From NCBI GenBank assembly GCA_903813345.2, contig CAIIXF020000005.1, forward strand, positions 40,305,375-40,369,374: 64,000 bases of DNA. Direction: 5' to 3'. The stretch is from Owenia fusiformis (lineage: Eukaryota > Annelida > Polychaeta > Sabellida > Oweniidae). Both the position numbers and the translations under genes were made by a program. This document shows positions 36,601 to 49,100 of this stretch, one piece after another (the stretch's first letter is position 1; each line of letters begins with the position of its first letter). Under the pieces are notes generated by a model. The model did not search any database, was not told the DNA's origin, and was given only the letters and a program-made list of their open reading frames with translations.

Positions 36601-39600
36601 GACTGTGAATATGCCAAAGTAAGTTCACCCTGGGATTTGAATCTTACATGAACTAAGTCGAACGACCGTGAAATTCTGTTTAGGCAAGAGATTAATGACC
36701 AATTTACTCGCGAAATGAAAGGGCTGGGCTAGACTCCACGTTTGCATTAGAAAAATACTTTTCAATTGAATAATGAAGTATATATATGAACCAGTTCTTT
36801 TGTTTGCTGATATAATCTAATCTAAAACATTTATTGAACTGATTAATCCATCCGGTCGATCCTAGGTTTCAAAATGTTCGTGAAATTGGACTGTAATTGA
36901 TTACCGTGCCCATCGCACGCCTAGACTCTATCTGACCAATAATGCATCAATTGCTTTCAATAATCTCTCGGGGATTCGAGCAGTTAAAGTTAGACAATAC
37001 AATTAAATTCCAATTAACCAATTTAGATCTCAGTCTGATGTAAAAATCATTTAAGCAAAAATAAATGCTGAATTCACATGTTTTACTCTCATGATGTCAA
37101 GTGGGGATGTATCAATGTATGCAAATATAATTTGGGCTAACGTTGTATCTGTGCCAATATGAAATTCAGTATTTAAAGACATATTTGACATAGTTAAACT
37201 TCCAAAGAGGACACTTAAAATATACAAAAGAAGAATCAATTCTAAAAAAATATACTACTTATCAGTATTTTAATTTTCATTATTAATAAATATCCATTCA
37301 TTCATTTTGATGGGAACTAAAGACAATGGAAAATATGTTCCAACACCTAGACAATTAACCAGAATGAGTAGACAGGTATGCTCATTTACCTTGATATATG
37401 ACCAATTTGAGAAGAGTGTTTGGCACATTTTGATTCATGTTGTCTTAATTTAAAGCCAAAATTGAGGTTAACTTCTTCATTTTATCGGGCATAGAAAACA
37501 TTAGAACATTGGAATTACTGAGTTGCATTTGATGCAGTAAAACCTCCAGATCTTAGGATTGTGCTGTTTCTTAGATTGCAAAGAATTAAAAAGCAATATA
37601 TAAAGTTGTTATGGCGAAAACAGGCGCTTAATATGGATCCCAAGTTGATCATGGGGTCGAGTAGTAAAACTGCTGGGCCTGGCCCGACTTCGCCCTCTGA
37701 AACACTATGAATTATGTCAGTATGGCTTGCAATTAAGCCCCATTAGGCTGATATGTTTCACTGGTCAAAGGATCATCAAAGACTTACTAATCACGTTAAT
37801 CTCATGCGGTAAACCCTTAATTGCAACCAACGTGACACATAACTGGACATTTCATGAACGCAAAAATCACTCTGTCATATATAGGACCCAAATAATATAT
37901 ATTTGTTTTACAGTTAATTTAACTGCAGTAAATTTTTGAAATTCGCTCTTTTTAACTACTTACTACTTAGTTAACTTAATTTAAGTAGATTACCAACCCA
38001 GAATGTCGAAAGGGGTCATTATATCGGCCAATGTTTGCTTGTGAAGATCACCACACTTATATTCGCATTTATTACAAACAGTGGATTAATTGGTTAAAAT
38101 AAAAACAACACAACATGTTAAAGTAATTATGATGACCACTTTGGGCACTATTAGGTCGGTCTGGTGAGCCCTTCATTACGTCTGGCCATTCGATGTTCCC
38201 TTTGATCCCCGTCTGTGGTGGCTGGTAAACCGAATTATCTCCAATAATTACAGCCATCCAAACACATACCCGACATAGTTTAGAAAAAGGTAAACTACAA
38301 ATTCAAATTCGATACTATTGATGATGGTGTTTTATTGTGGTCAATATTCATCCCACTGATTACATCAATTAAGAAAACCGCTACTTTCCTGTGGCCGAAT
38401 TTTCAATTTCTGGGGTACTAATGATTACATGTTTTCGAGAGGATTGTTTTGATCTCTTATTATGTCAAAAACTTCAAACCAGCCACGGAACTTAGTTCCC
38501 TTGGTCCTGCCTTTTGTCAAACCAAACGAACCAGAGGAAGGTGATGTCGAGTTGTAGACATACTATTTTAAACTGAGTAATATTTTAGTTATTTTAGGTG
38601 CTAAATAAATTCACCATCTCACAACCCCAAAATGTTGAACTAGTGTAATAAATATTTTCATTTCTGATTGATTTACGGTTATAACTTTTCTGATTGTTAT
38701 CCTACATAATATCTGATTTTGATTGGAGGGTTTATTTATTAATTTATGTCTATTGTTTAGTTTAGTAGGGATTATGGTGCTGATATCTATGACACTAAAG
38801 TAATGTATTGCATAATCTACCATTAAAAGGTAGCTCATGCAAACTAATGTTTTAAGAAGATTTAAAATTATTTTTCATATAGATTTCAATAATTTAAATA
38901 TATACACTTCCATTTTTTGTCCCATTAAATCAACAGTGCAAATATGGTTAATATGTTTCGGAATAAAACTCGACATTTCTTGGAGAACATTTGGTTATAG
39001 TTACTAAGAAAATGTGTAAAAAATGTTGGTAGGCGTTCTTGTTAACAATTTGATGACAGACTGACACCAGATAAATTATTTTTTAGACAACAAAAATGTA
39101 TCATTTTGCTGACAGCTAAGGGGAAATATTGTTGTTTACAAAATACTGAAAAATGTTATCAAACAATTGCTAATAAAAGATTACATATTTATAAGTAATT
39201 GGGAAATTCACGGATATCATTGGTGAACTTTCTGTATCTAATATCAAAATATAATAAAAACAGAAATGCCCTATCTGAGTTTTATTTGTAATTTTGTTTA
39301 TTTTCCTCATAATGATTCAGATGGGATTCACCAGTTGACATTATTGTATTTCCAATGTGCCCGGTAGATTCTCAGTATTTGGTTAACATTGATCATGATT
39401 ACGAGGCCGAAAATACATGGGATATATAATATGTGATTATTTTAGTTGACTCTTTGGCAAGGAGCAAATTATTCTACCACCAACAACAAACCAAAATTAA
39501 ATAAATACGACATGCATCATTATATAAAATAATATCCCACATTCCCATTCGTGTTATCACCAAATATTATTAAAATGTACATCATGAATATTTTCTTAAC

Positions 39601-40369
39601 TTGTCAAAACATTTTAAACCTATATCTCATCAAATTTCTTTTGTACTGTACTTTTAATAATAATTTAAACTAAACAGTTATAAGTATTAAGCTATATTTT
39701 ATCTCCACATATTTGAATCCCTTGTGTAAATATCACCGAATAAGATGAGAAGAAAATTTAATTGAATGATATAATAAACTTACCACCGAGTCTTGGGTGA
39801 AGTAATTGTCTCCCCATAAGCCAGGGGAAGAGGGTCATCTCTCGCGAGGAATGGGGTCCCATTAGCATTTGATTGTGCAGGGGGTGAGGACCAGTTAGGG
39901 GTAGAGAGAGACCAGGATGTCCTGGGACATGGTGAGGCATATGCACGGGCCCACCTGGACCTGGATGTCCGCCCATACCATTTAACGCTGGGTTTGGGAC
40001 GGCGAGATGGCTCCATCGGTGCCATTCTGCAGCAAAGTTCTCACCGATGGACAGTTGTAGGTTTTTGAGTCTGTTAAGTCCTATGATGTCCCTCGAAGCA
40101 TTTAAAGTTGAATGCAACAAGGCTTGTTGGCCAAGGGCATCCAACCCCGGTAATTGTTTATCATGTAGGTGAGAAGCATGTGCGGGTAACGATTGTTTGC
40201 GGGACTCTGGTCTCAATTCGGATCTGGGACTGCGACTTCTGCTCGGACTAGGGCTTCTTTGTTCAGGAGTGGATGATTTCTCTGGACGCCCGATCAAACT
40301 GTCTATCGAAAAACCACTGGAACGTTTTGGTATTGGTACCTGAGGAATCAACTTAGACGTCACTTCCAT
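33450..40369 (-). CDS. emxB: EMX/empty spiracles homeobox gene, copy B (complete)
   Basis: A complete EMX homeodomain gene of three exons: 39784-40369, 33909-34078 and 33450-33617. Phases agree exactly (phase 1, then phase 0), giving 307 residues. Domains in order: N-terminal EMX/eh1-like GFSIDSL (about residues 18-24), a Ser/Pro/Arg-rich stretch ([12 protein letters not shown]), a Gly/Pro/His-rich middle, the hexapeptide-like LFPWLM, the RKPKR arm, and a full homeodomain with recognition helix [16 protein letters not shown]. The helix carries Gln50 and Asn51, so TAATTA-type sites are expected. An acidic tail follows ([14 protein letters not shown]) and the protein ends LNVC. It lies in the same orientation as emxA, about 24.6 kb upstream of it. 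The paralogue name is mine. Confidence 0.97.
33618..33908 (-). other. emxB intron 2
   Basis: A 291-bp phase-0 intron at homeodomain position 44/45, GTAAGT to CCAG. The same position holds an intron of at least 4.9 kb in emxA. Confidence 0.95.
33909..34078 (-). CDS. emxB: emxB exon 2 (homeodomain to residue 44)
   Basis: The acceptor CTAAACTTCAG precedes base 34078, and the donor CAA|GTAAGT follows base 33909. 57 codons when joined, [11 protein letters not shown] then RKPKR and the homeodomain to SLTETQ. Confidence 0.97.
34079..39783 (-). other. emxB intron 1 with candidate regulatory islands
   Basis: A 5705-bp phase-1 intron. It contains a G12 run (34309-34320). Two islands look less random than their surroundings. 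About 36840-37060 includes TAATTGATTA, a typical homeodomain/PBX-like composite, plus several AATTA cores. About 38110-38290 is more GC-rich, with AATAATTACAGC. Enhancer function is inference and no transcript or coding exon is recognised. Confidence 0.7.
34309..34320 (+). repeat. G12 homopolymer in emxB intron 1
   Basis: Twelve G on plus (C12 in the transcript), about 230 bp upstream of exon 2 in transcript direction. Confidence 0.9.
39784..40369 (-). CDS. emxB: emxB exon 1
   Basis: The ATG at 40369-40367 opens [16 protein letters not shown]. 195 codons plus one base end at HPRLG with donor G|GTAAGT (39783-39778). It is longer than emxA exon 1 by 40 codons, mostly through the Ser/Arg-rich and Gly/Pro-rich segments. 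A second frame open across the last 250 bases is a shadow. Confidence 0.96.
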
Positions 40370-40690
40370 CTTGGAATTTTTGCTATTGTCTCTTGTGCCA
40401 GAAGAAAATGGCGTCCACTTGCAGAAATTCGTAACTTTTACTTCTTGTTAATCTTTCGATCTATTAGCTTTTGAATTATCGTCCTCCTGTTTTCAACTTC
40501 CGAATTTCATCAAGACTAGTGATACATTGTTGAATGTAGCCTTTTGATGAGAATGTGAATGTTAATATTTACTTATCTTCTACGACGGTAAGAGGGCTAC
40601 GTACGTCTAAAAAGCTTTCGTTCTGGCCCTTTAAACTATCCGTGGAGCAGTATATTACGGCGCACTGTAATAATTACGATACGTTCTCAA

Positions 40691-40700
40691 TTTATATATA
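40691..40700 (-). promoter_or_regulatory. Candidate TATA box of emxB
   Basis: The minus strand reads ACTATATATAAATT, about 320 bp upstream of the ATG. About 25-30 bp downstream is TTATTACAGT, which could serve as an initiator, giving a 5' UTR of around 300 bases. This is position and consensus only. Confidence 0.35.
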
Positions 40701-41799
40701 GTTTGCAAATTGAATGAAGTTTTAATGAAGTATCAAACTTTTTCAGTGTCAGTTACAACTTAGCTAGAACATGTACAAATGATATATCTTAAGTTGACAA
40801 ACGAGACTAGAAACGAATCCGATTGGTTCATTTAGAGATAAAATAAAAACACATTCATTGCAGAATGGATCATTTCTCGTATAACTGTGTAAATATTGGG
40901 AGAGTTCTCCCGAATGCAGCGCTAACGATGACAGTTATTGAAGATCAATGCCTCCTGCTATTGGCTAGAAAGTCACCTTTTTGACACCCAACCTTTCCCC
41001 GGAACCTTTAAACTTTCACTACCACCTCGCTCTACTCAAATCTCTATGGAAACTCAATGTTAAATATGTAGACGATGTGTGTATATTTGAAAGTAATTGC
41101 AACGTGCCCAGAGGGGTTTAAATGTACATCATTGGGCTATTAAATGAACAGTCGATGTATTCCTGAGTTAATTACATTACCATTAGTGAGACAGTAAAAA
41201 GTATCATCAAAATTAAGATTAAAATATGTGTTAATTGCGAGGATCAGTCTGGCCAAAACACTGCTTGAGTTAATTTTTTAAAACACTTGTACAGCACACT
41301 TTGCACCAACATCATGGTAATTATACAATTAAAATGTAATTACTTCACTTTATTTCAGCGAAATGATATAATAATTAAATGACAGGTGTACAAATCTAGT
41401 CGTACGTTTGACTAGGATAATTATGTCGGAATCATCCCCATATATCATTATAGGTATGGTGGATTTATCCTATTGTCATTTCGGATCAGATTGTATCACA
41501 GTAATAAACCACGCCCAACAAAAGGCGAAGAACAAATATGGTTTGATTAATATGAAACAATAAACCTTTAGATCATTGAAGTTAAACAAGTATTATAATG
41601 TCACTATCTTAAAATTAATACAATATCTAGCACGACAGCCATACGGCACCACCACCCACAAATAGTGTAACAATTGTGTAACAGTTGTTACAGATATTCG
41701 TAAAATGCAAAAACTGCTATTACACAATCTTTTGAGTTTGGCATTATAAAATGACCACATAAAATAACACTATAACAGTTATTATACAAATTCTGATCT
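40701..41799. other. emxB upstream flank, no feature recognised
   Basis: AT-rich intergenic DNA. A slightly GC-richer patch at about 40915-41040 may be promoter-proximal regulatory DNA. Degenerate relatives of the 53-bp satellite start to appear from about 41690. Confidence 0.5.
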
Positions 41800-44720
41800 A
41801 AGTACACATATGTATGACCATTAAAAACAGTGATTAAACAATTCCTAGTACCACTACACATTTGCGACCATAACCTCAGAAAGTAATTACACAAATCCCA
41901 CCCAAGTACATATGGGTGACCATAACTTCAGAACAGTAATTACACAAATCCCAACCAAGTACATATTTGTGACCATAACTTCAGAACAGTAATTTATTTG
42001 TGACCATAACCTCAGAACAGTAATTACCCAAATCACACCCAAGTACATATTTGTGACCATAACCTCAGAACAGTAATTACACAAATTCCACCCAAGTACA
42101 TATTTGTGACCATAACCTCAGAACAGTAATTTCACAAATTCCACCCAAGTACATATTTGTGACCATAACCTCAGAACAGTAATTACACAAATCTCAGCCA
42201 AGTACATATTTGTGACCATAACCTAAGAACAGTAATTTCACAAATCTCAGCCAAGTACATATTTGTGACCATAACCTAAGAACAGTAATTAAACAAATCC
42301 CACCCAAGTACAGAACAGTAATTACACAAATTCCACCCAAGTACATATTTGTGACCATAACCTAAGAACAGTAATTACACAAATCCCACCCAAGAACATA
42401 TTTGTGACCATAACCTCAGAACAGTAATTACACAAATCTCACCAAAGTACAAATTTGTGACCATAACCTCAGAACAGTAATAACATAAATCCCACCAAAG
42501 TACATATTTGTGACCATAACCTCAGAACAGTAATTACACAAATCTCAGCCAAGTACATATTTGTGACCATAACCTAAGAACAGTAATTACACAAATCTCA
42601 GCCAAGTACATATTTGTGACCATAACCTCAGAACAGTAATTACACAAATCTCAGCCAAGTACATATTTGTGACCATAACCTCAGAACAGTAATTTCACAA
42701 ATCCCACCCAAGTACATATTTGTGACCATAACCTCAGAACAGTAATTACACAAATCTCAGCCAAGTACATATTTGTGACCATAACCTCAGAACAGTAATT
42801 ACACAAATCCCACCCAAGTACATATTTGTGACCATAACCTCAGAACAGTAATTACACAAATCTCACCAAAGTACAAATTTGTGACCATAACCTCAGAACA
42901 GTAATAACATAAATCCCACCAAAGTACATATTTGTGACCATAACTTCAGAACAGTAATTACACAAATCTCACCAAAGTACAAATTTGTGACCATAACCTC
43001 AGAACAGTAATTACACAAATCTCACCAAAGTACAAATTTGTGACCATAACCTCAGAACAGTAATAACACAAATCTCAGCCAAGTACATATTTGTGACCAT
43101 AACCTCAGAACAGTAATTACACAAATCTCACCACAGTACAAATTTGTGACCATAACCTCAGAACAGTAATAACATAAATCCCACCAAAGTACATATTTGT
43201 GACCATAACCTCAGAACAGTAATTACACAAATCTCAGCCAAGTACATATTTGTGACCATAACCTCAGAACAGTAATTACACAAATCTCAGCCAAGTACAT
43301 ATTTGTGACCATAACCTCAGAACACTAATTACACAAATCCCACCCAAGAACATATTTGTGACCATAACCTCAGAACAGTAATTACACAAATCTCAGCCAA
43401 GTACATATTTGTGACCATAACCTCAGAACAGTAATTACACAAATCTCAGCCAAGTACATATTTGTGACCATAACCTAAGAACAGTAATTTCACAAATCCC
43501 ACCGAAGTACATATTTGTGACCATAACCTCAGAACAGTAATTACACAAATTCCACCCAAGTACATATTTGTGACCATAACCTCAGAACAGTAATTTCACA
43601 AATCTCAGCCAAGTACATATTTGTGACCATAACCTAAGAACAGTAATTAAACAAATCCCACCCAAGTATATATTTGTGACCATAACCTCAGAACAGTAAT
43701 TTCACAAATTCCACCCAAGTACATATTTGTGACCATAACCTCAGAACAGTAATTACACAAATCTCAGCCAAGTACATATTTGTGACCATAACCTAAGAAC
43801 AGTAATTTCACAAATCTCAGCCAAGTACATATTTGTGACCATAACCTAAGAACAGTAATTAAACAAATCCCACCCAAGTACAGAACAGTAATTACACAAA
43901 TTCCACCCAAGTACATATTTGTGACCATAGCCCCAAAACAGTAATTACACAAATTCCACCCAAGTACATATTTGTGACCATAACCTAAGAACAGTAATTA
44001 CACAAATCCCACCCAAGTACATATTTGTGACCATAACCTCAGAACAGTAATTTCACAAATCCCACCCAAGTACATATTTGTGACCATAACCTCAGAACAG
44101 TAATTTCACAAATTCCACCAAAGTACATATTTGTGACCATAGCCTCAGAACAGTAATTACACAAATCCCACCCAAGTACATATTTGTGACCATAACCTCA
44201 GAACAGTAATTTCACAAATCCCACCCAAGTACATATTTCTGACCATAACCTCAGAACAGTAATTTCACAAATTCCACCAAAGTACATATTTGTGACCATA
44301 GCCACAGAACACTAATTACACAAATCCCACCCAAGAACATATTTGTGACCATAACCTCAGAACAGTAATTACACAAATCTCAGCCAAGTACATATTTGTG
44401 ACCATAACCCTAGAACAGTAATTACACAAATCCCACCCAAGTACATATTTGTGACCATAACCTCAGAACAGTAATTACACAAATCCCACCCAAGTACATA
44501 TTTGTGACCATAACCCTAGAACAGTAATTACACAAATCCCACCGAAGTACATATTTGTGACCATAACCTCAGAACAGTAATTACACAAATCTCAGCCAAG
44601 GACATATTTGTGACCATAACCTCAGAACAACGGTCACCTAAGTCTTCGTTTAAGTACATAGTATATATGACCATACCCTCAAAAATTCTGATCCTAGCAC
44701 ATTTGCGATCATAGCCTTGG
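41800..44720 (+). repeat. 53-bp tandem satellite, about 50 copies
   Basis: The unit is ACACAAATCCCACCCAAGTA, then CATATTTGTGACCATAACCTCAGAACAGTAATT. Unit variants (TCTCAGCC, TCTCACCAAAG, TTCCACCC) alternate. A shortened unit lacking the CATATTTGTGACC part occurs at about 42301 and again at about 43871 in the same variant context, and a two-unit variant pair recurs 424 bp (8 units) apart at 42421 and 42845. Edges are degenerate to about 41690 and 44870. Confidence 0.95.
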
Positions 44721-44869
44721 AACAGTGATTACAGAAATCCCTATCAAACTTCTACATGTGTCACAACACTGATCCGAATAAACAAGCGTGACCATAGCCT
44801 TTATACATATATAAAACAAGTGCTTATCCAACTGTATACATCATGTGACCATAACCTAAAAACAGGGTC

Positions 44870-45639
44870 ATAAAAGGTCATTTTGGAAGGACGGTACCTT
44901 TCATTCTCTTGAAAGCCCATTCTTCCAATAACCCCACAGTTGATAACACAAATGGATGGACGTTTGTATACAGAAAGGTAGACAACATCATGAGAGAGCA
45001 ATGAGCTCGAGAATATTTCTAGTTGAAAAACCGAAAGATTTGATGAGCATCAGAATGAGAATTCAAGGCTATACACCTTCAAGTTGGAAGCACAATCCCT
45101 TCAGTTATCTCGTCAACAGGTGATTTTAAAGTATGTTTGATGTAAAATAAAGAAAACAAGATCAAACGATTTTTACATTAAAGTGTCATCTTCTTCAGAT
45201 GTTCGAATTCTTAAATTGGTTGAAAACGTTCGATTTAAAAAATATCCCCAAGCAACCATTGCGCACTTTAATTTAAATTGCTTCAGTCAAACTTACGGTG
45301 AATTAATTAGAATTTCCTCAGAGGAGACTTTAATGTGGTCTAAATATTACAATTCATCTGAGCACTTTTTGTATGAAGATCACTTCAATAATTTTCAATT
45401 AAGGCATTGATGGGCCTGAAAAGTTAACAAGACAGAAAAGACAGAATTGCTGCTTGCCTGGTTACATTGGACATCTTATTGAGCGTCTCTATAGAATATT
45501 TTAATGATGTTTTTCCTGTATAAATTAGTCGACAATTTGCGTGCTTTAATACTGATCATTTAAATCGAATTTTCCAGTTAACTGCTCATATATAAAGTAT
45601 GTAGAATAAGTCGATTAGTAGAGTAATGCCTGTCCCATA
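44870..45639. other. Intergenic, no gene recognised
   Basis: AT-rich DNA right of the 53-bp satellite. A 75-codon plus frame ending at 45410 has no recognised motif and is not called. Confidence 0.5.
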
Positions 45640-46110
45640 TCAGCCCCATTGAGTCAACCAGGCCCTAACAATTAACAAAATTAAACTCTTAACAATCACT
45701 TCACTCAACCAAAAACGTCCCAATGTGGCACAAATTTCTGTATTTAGTAACTTTAAATTAGATTTCCAAAGAATAAATATCTTAAATAGACTTGTGTGCA
45801 ATTTTATATCCATTAAATTAAAAAGTATATATACAAGGTTTGATTGTTGAACGATAAGTTTAAGGATGAGATGGGGTGGAATGTGAATAGTGGAAAAGTT
45901 TATCGGGATGTCAGTCCTTATCGTACCCTGCAAAAATAATTTCATTATTGACAAGACATCATTTTTATATTGATTAATCAGATCTAAGAAAAACAAAGAC
46001 GTCGTCATCAGCAATTCATTATCTAATATCTGCTCTCTTAACTGATCCAAATTAAAATTCATATAATCATTACAATGGATGGTAATTTGGATCTTGAATC
46101 GGCTTTTCAT
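45640..46110 (-). CDS. Unrecognised 156-codon ORF
   Basis: From the first ATG (46110) to the stop at 45640 the frame encodes 156 residues, MKSRFKIQITIHCNDYMNF to RAWLTQWG. It is the longest frame in the window that is neither a known exon nor satellite. The product is rich in Ile, Leu, Asn and Lys, with no signal peptide, no clear membrane segment pattern and no family I recognise. The open frame extends 12 codons upstream of the ATG, so it could also be an exon. In AT-rich DNA such a frame can arise by chance, and no promoter or partner exon is evident. Confidence 0.25.
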   Translation of the reverse strand: MKSRFKIQITIHCNDYMNFNLDQLREQILDNELLMTTSLFFLDLINQYKNDVLSIMKLFLQGTIRTDIPINFSTIHIPPHLILKLIVQQSNLVYILFNLMDIKLHTSLFKIFILWKSNLKLLNTEICATLGRFWLSEVIVKSLILLIVRAWLTQWG

Positions 46111-46146
46111 TTCATTAAACAAATATGTATCCGTGTCTCTCTTCAA

Positions 46147-49100
46147 TGAAGTACTTCTTTAGAGCAGATTGCGATGGCATCACTTCACTACTCAACATTG
46201 TGTTTTAGCTATCTAACTTATTAAAAAAGACAACTGCAAAATAAACAGCAATAGCGAATTATAGGTATTTTGATTTCGGAAAAGTGTCAGATTGCCACCA
46301 CCAAAGATTGATATACGTCGTCAAATAAATCTAAAAGCTTTTCCTATAATCCTCAATAGCAAAGCTGTGATTTTATGACTTTTTACAAGTTTGGGTCAAG
46401 TGTTTTTAAAAAGTTAATTAACGGTAAAGTGATTTTACTTAAGTAAATCATCCAAAATTATGAACTTTTATTACAATAATAGAAAAGTAGTTTAATTCAA
46501 TTGACGATATAATGGAAGATAATCACCGCACTTAAACATCGATAAATATTTTATGTGCTGATAATCGACAGGAGCTGTTCTTAATTAAAACTAACCGTTG
46601 TATCAACATTGAATTCATATTGTATAAGTATTTAATTTGTCTGTTCTATAAGCTATTTAGGTATTTCCGTATCAGGTAGTATTAAGGCAACCACATGCCC
46701 CTCTTCATTTTTGACTCCAAAACCACCTCGGTTTCGAGTTTCGCCATGTCTTTTCATAATTATTCCGTAAGGCATATGGGTGAATACAATGGGAAAGTCA
46801 TAATCAAAACATTATTAATAATCCCCGATTGAAATAAAATAGCACGCTTTAATTTTTAATAGTATCAAATACTCTTGTAAAGAATATTTTAAAAACTAAA
46901 CTGCATTCCTGATTCAACTATACCTGTTTTAATGCTGCTTCATTCAGTTTGAAATAATTAGTATAAATGATCATATATATTTAAACATGTTTATATCATA
47001 TCGGGATATATGAAAAGGGAATATTTTAGAAAGTATTGGTATGTAAATTGTGTTCAGTGTCATTGGATATCTGTAGTTTTCAAATGTTGCCCCGGAGGGT
47101 TTTGTTTTCAAAATGTTGTCATAGTTATTTTTGGTTTTGCTTGCTTATTTGTTTGTTTGTTTGTCTGATGCTGCAATTATCTTAAATAATGCGTATACAG
47201 TATGTGCTTTATGATTTGTTGTACTCTTAAAGGGGCAACAAGGTTGTAGATAGAAAACTTGAAAATGTTTACTTTTTCTGAGCTATCAGGGCAACATTTG
47301 GCTTATAACATCTTCTTTGACATGCCTATTTTCTTAAAATGTATGGATAAACTATAAATTTCAGCATTAAGCAGTGTAAATTCAGTTCAAAGCTTCTATA
47401 AAGGGAGTCCCACTTATAGATTTTGAAGATCCCACACGTTTCAAGAGGGATATCAGCTGAAATGATGTTCATCCAGGGGGTTTCTTTGGAGATAATAAGA
47501 ATATATGTTGGTCTTGACGAAATATCCAAACTTTAATATATTTTGACACCGGTCCATGATCAGTGAATTACCCGACCCCGCTGCACTAATTGTTGCACCT
47601 TTAAATCAACGTATCGACCATTAATAAAAGAATTAACTACGCTCTAATTTATTGTATTTGACAAATTAATATTTAATGAAGATAATAATAAGAGTAAATT
47701 TGACTTATAGAAGGCCACTTTGAAAGGCGACGAACCCTGTAATATTACCTCAAAAAACGTGTGTCTCTACTTCAAAATATGTAAATCTACCCGTATCGCA
47801 TTTCCTAGAAACAAAGATTATTTATTTAAATACTAAGAGTACATGATTGCCTAATGATACTCTCCCCATTGTGATGTCAGATATCTGACGCGACTATGAC
47901 CTACCAGTTTATTCCTTTCAGTTTCTACTCAATATTTTTGAAGAACATCTCGTATACGTATGAGAGAATTATAGAGAGAGTAATGTAGTGTAGCCTTCGG
48001 AGAAGACAACCGTCAACTGACACCATCGTTTGACATACAAACTGTCACTTAATAGAGTGGAAATGTGAATTTTAATTACCTGCGCGGTCTGTCAACCACC
48101 ATAAGAGAAAAGCAAACTTGAATTGAAAATGTGGTTTGTATCAGTATAACCAACCTTCTAGAGAAAGCCAATGGTAATGATGGCATGACAACGATATTTA
48201 AACAAAAAATTAAACTAAATACAAACATGTTACTATGACTTAAAATAGAGTATAAGTACGTTGAAAACCCCAGTGAAAAAATCTAAAAATAAGACTTTTG
48301 TCCCAACCTTCCATTCATGTTTTTCTGTCATGTAGACTTCATTTACGGTGTTTCAATTTGTGTTTTCAGATCAATTATGTGAACACTTTGACATAAAACA
48401 TACACATATGTAAACTCAAATCGTGGCCTAACGCCAGAAACGCTCAAATTTTTAACAGACGTCATAAACGGAATTTACAAAATGCTTGTCAATTTCGCTT
48501 TATTCCTAATCTAAATCATTTCATATTTCTAGTTTATTACAAAAATCCATGTACGAGTGTATCTAAAATCATCTATAGCTGACACATAGAGAATTGATGT
48601 ATTCTAGTCACTCGGTCTAATATATACTTTTTATCAACAAACAAACACCTCATTATGCAAAGCCATTCAGCACATATTTATCCATTCTAAACATTCTAAT
48701 ATTTTTAAATGAAGTTTATCATATGAATTTGTTTTTGGAATATCATCTCTCATTCACAAGTCCATATTTAATCATTGGGTATCACCGGTTATTTATACGA
48801 GGATCGTATATCAAACATATATGCATTCAATTGTGAAATTATTTCATTCTTTCTCAAACAAGGCAATCCGATGGATGCTATTGTTGGCTTACAAGGCCTG
48901 TTTATTTTATTTGATTAAGCTTGCATTGGATTATGAACTAATACTCCATTATAGTTTTTACATTTGATATTAATTTACTAAGGAATGCTCCCCAATATCC
49001 TTCATTAGAATTTATCAATATTTGGCGAACTGTCCTCTCCGAGCAGAGTTTCTAAAGAGTCCCTCATTATCTAACGTTCGTCGGGGATAGTAGATCATTC

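Noticed and set aside
36965-36985. TCGAATCC B-box-like sequence suggesting a tRNA
   Set aside because: No matching T-stem, A box or cloverleaf could be formed around it.
39780-40025. Second minus frame inside emxB exon 1
   Set aside because: It is an overlapping shadow frame of the true EMX reading frame.
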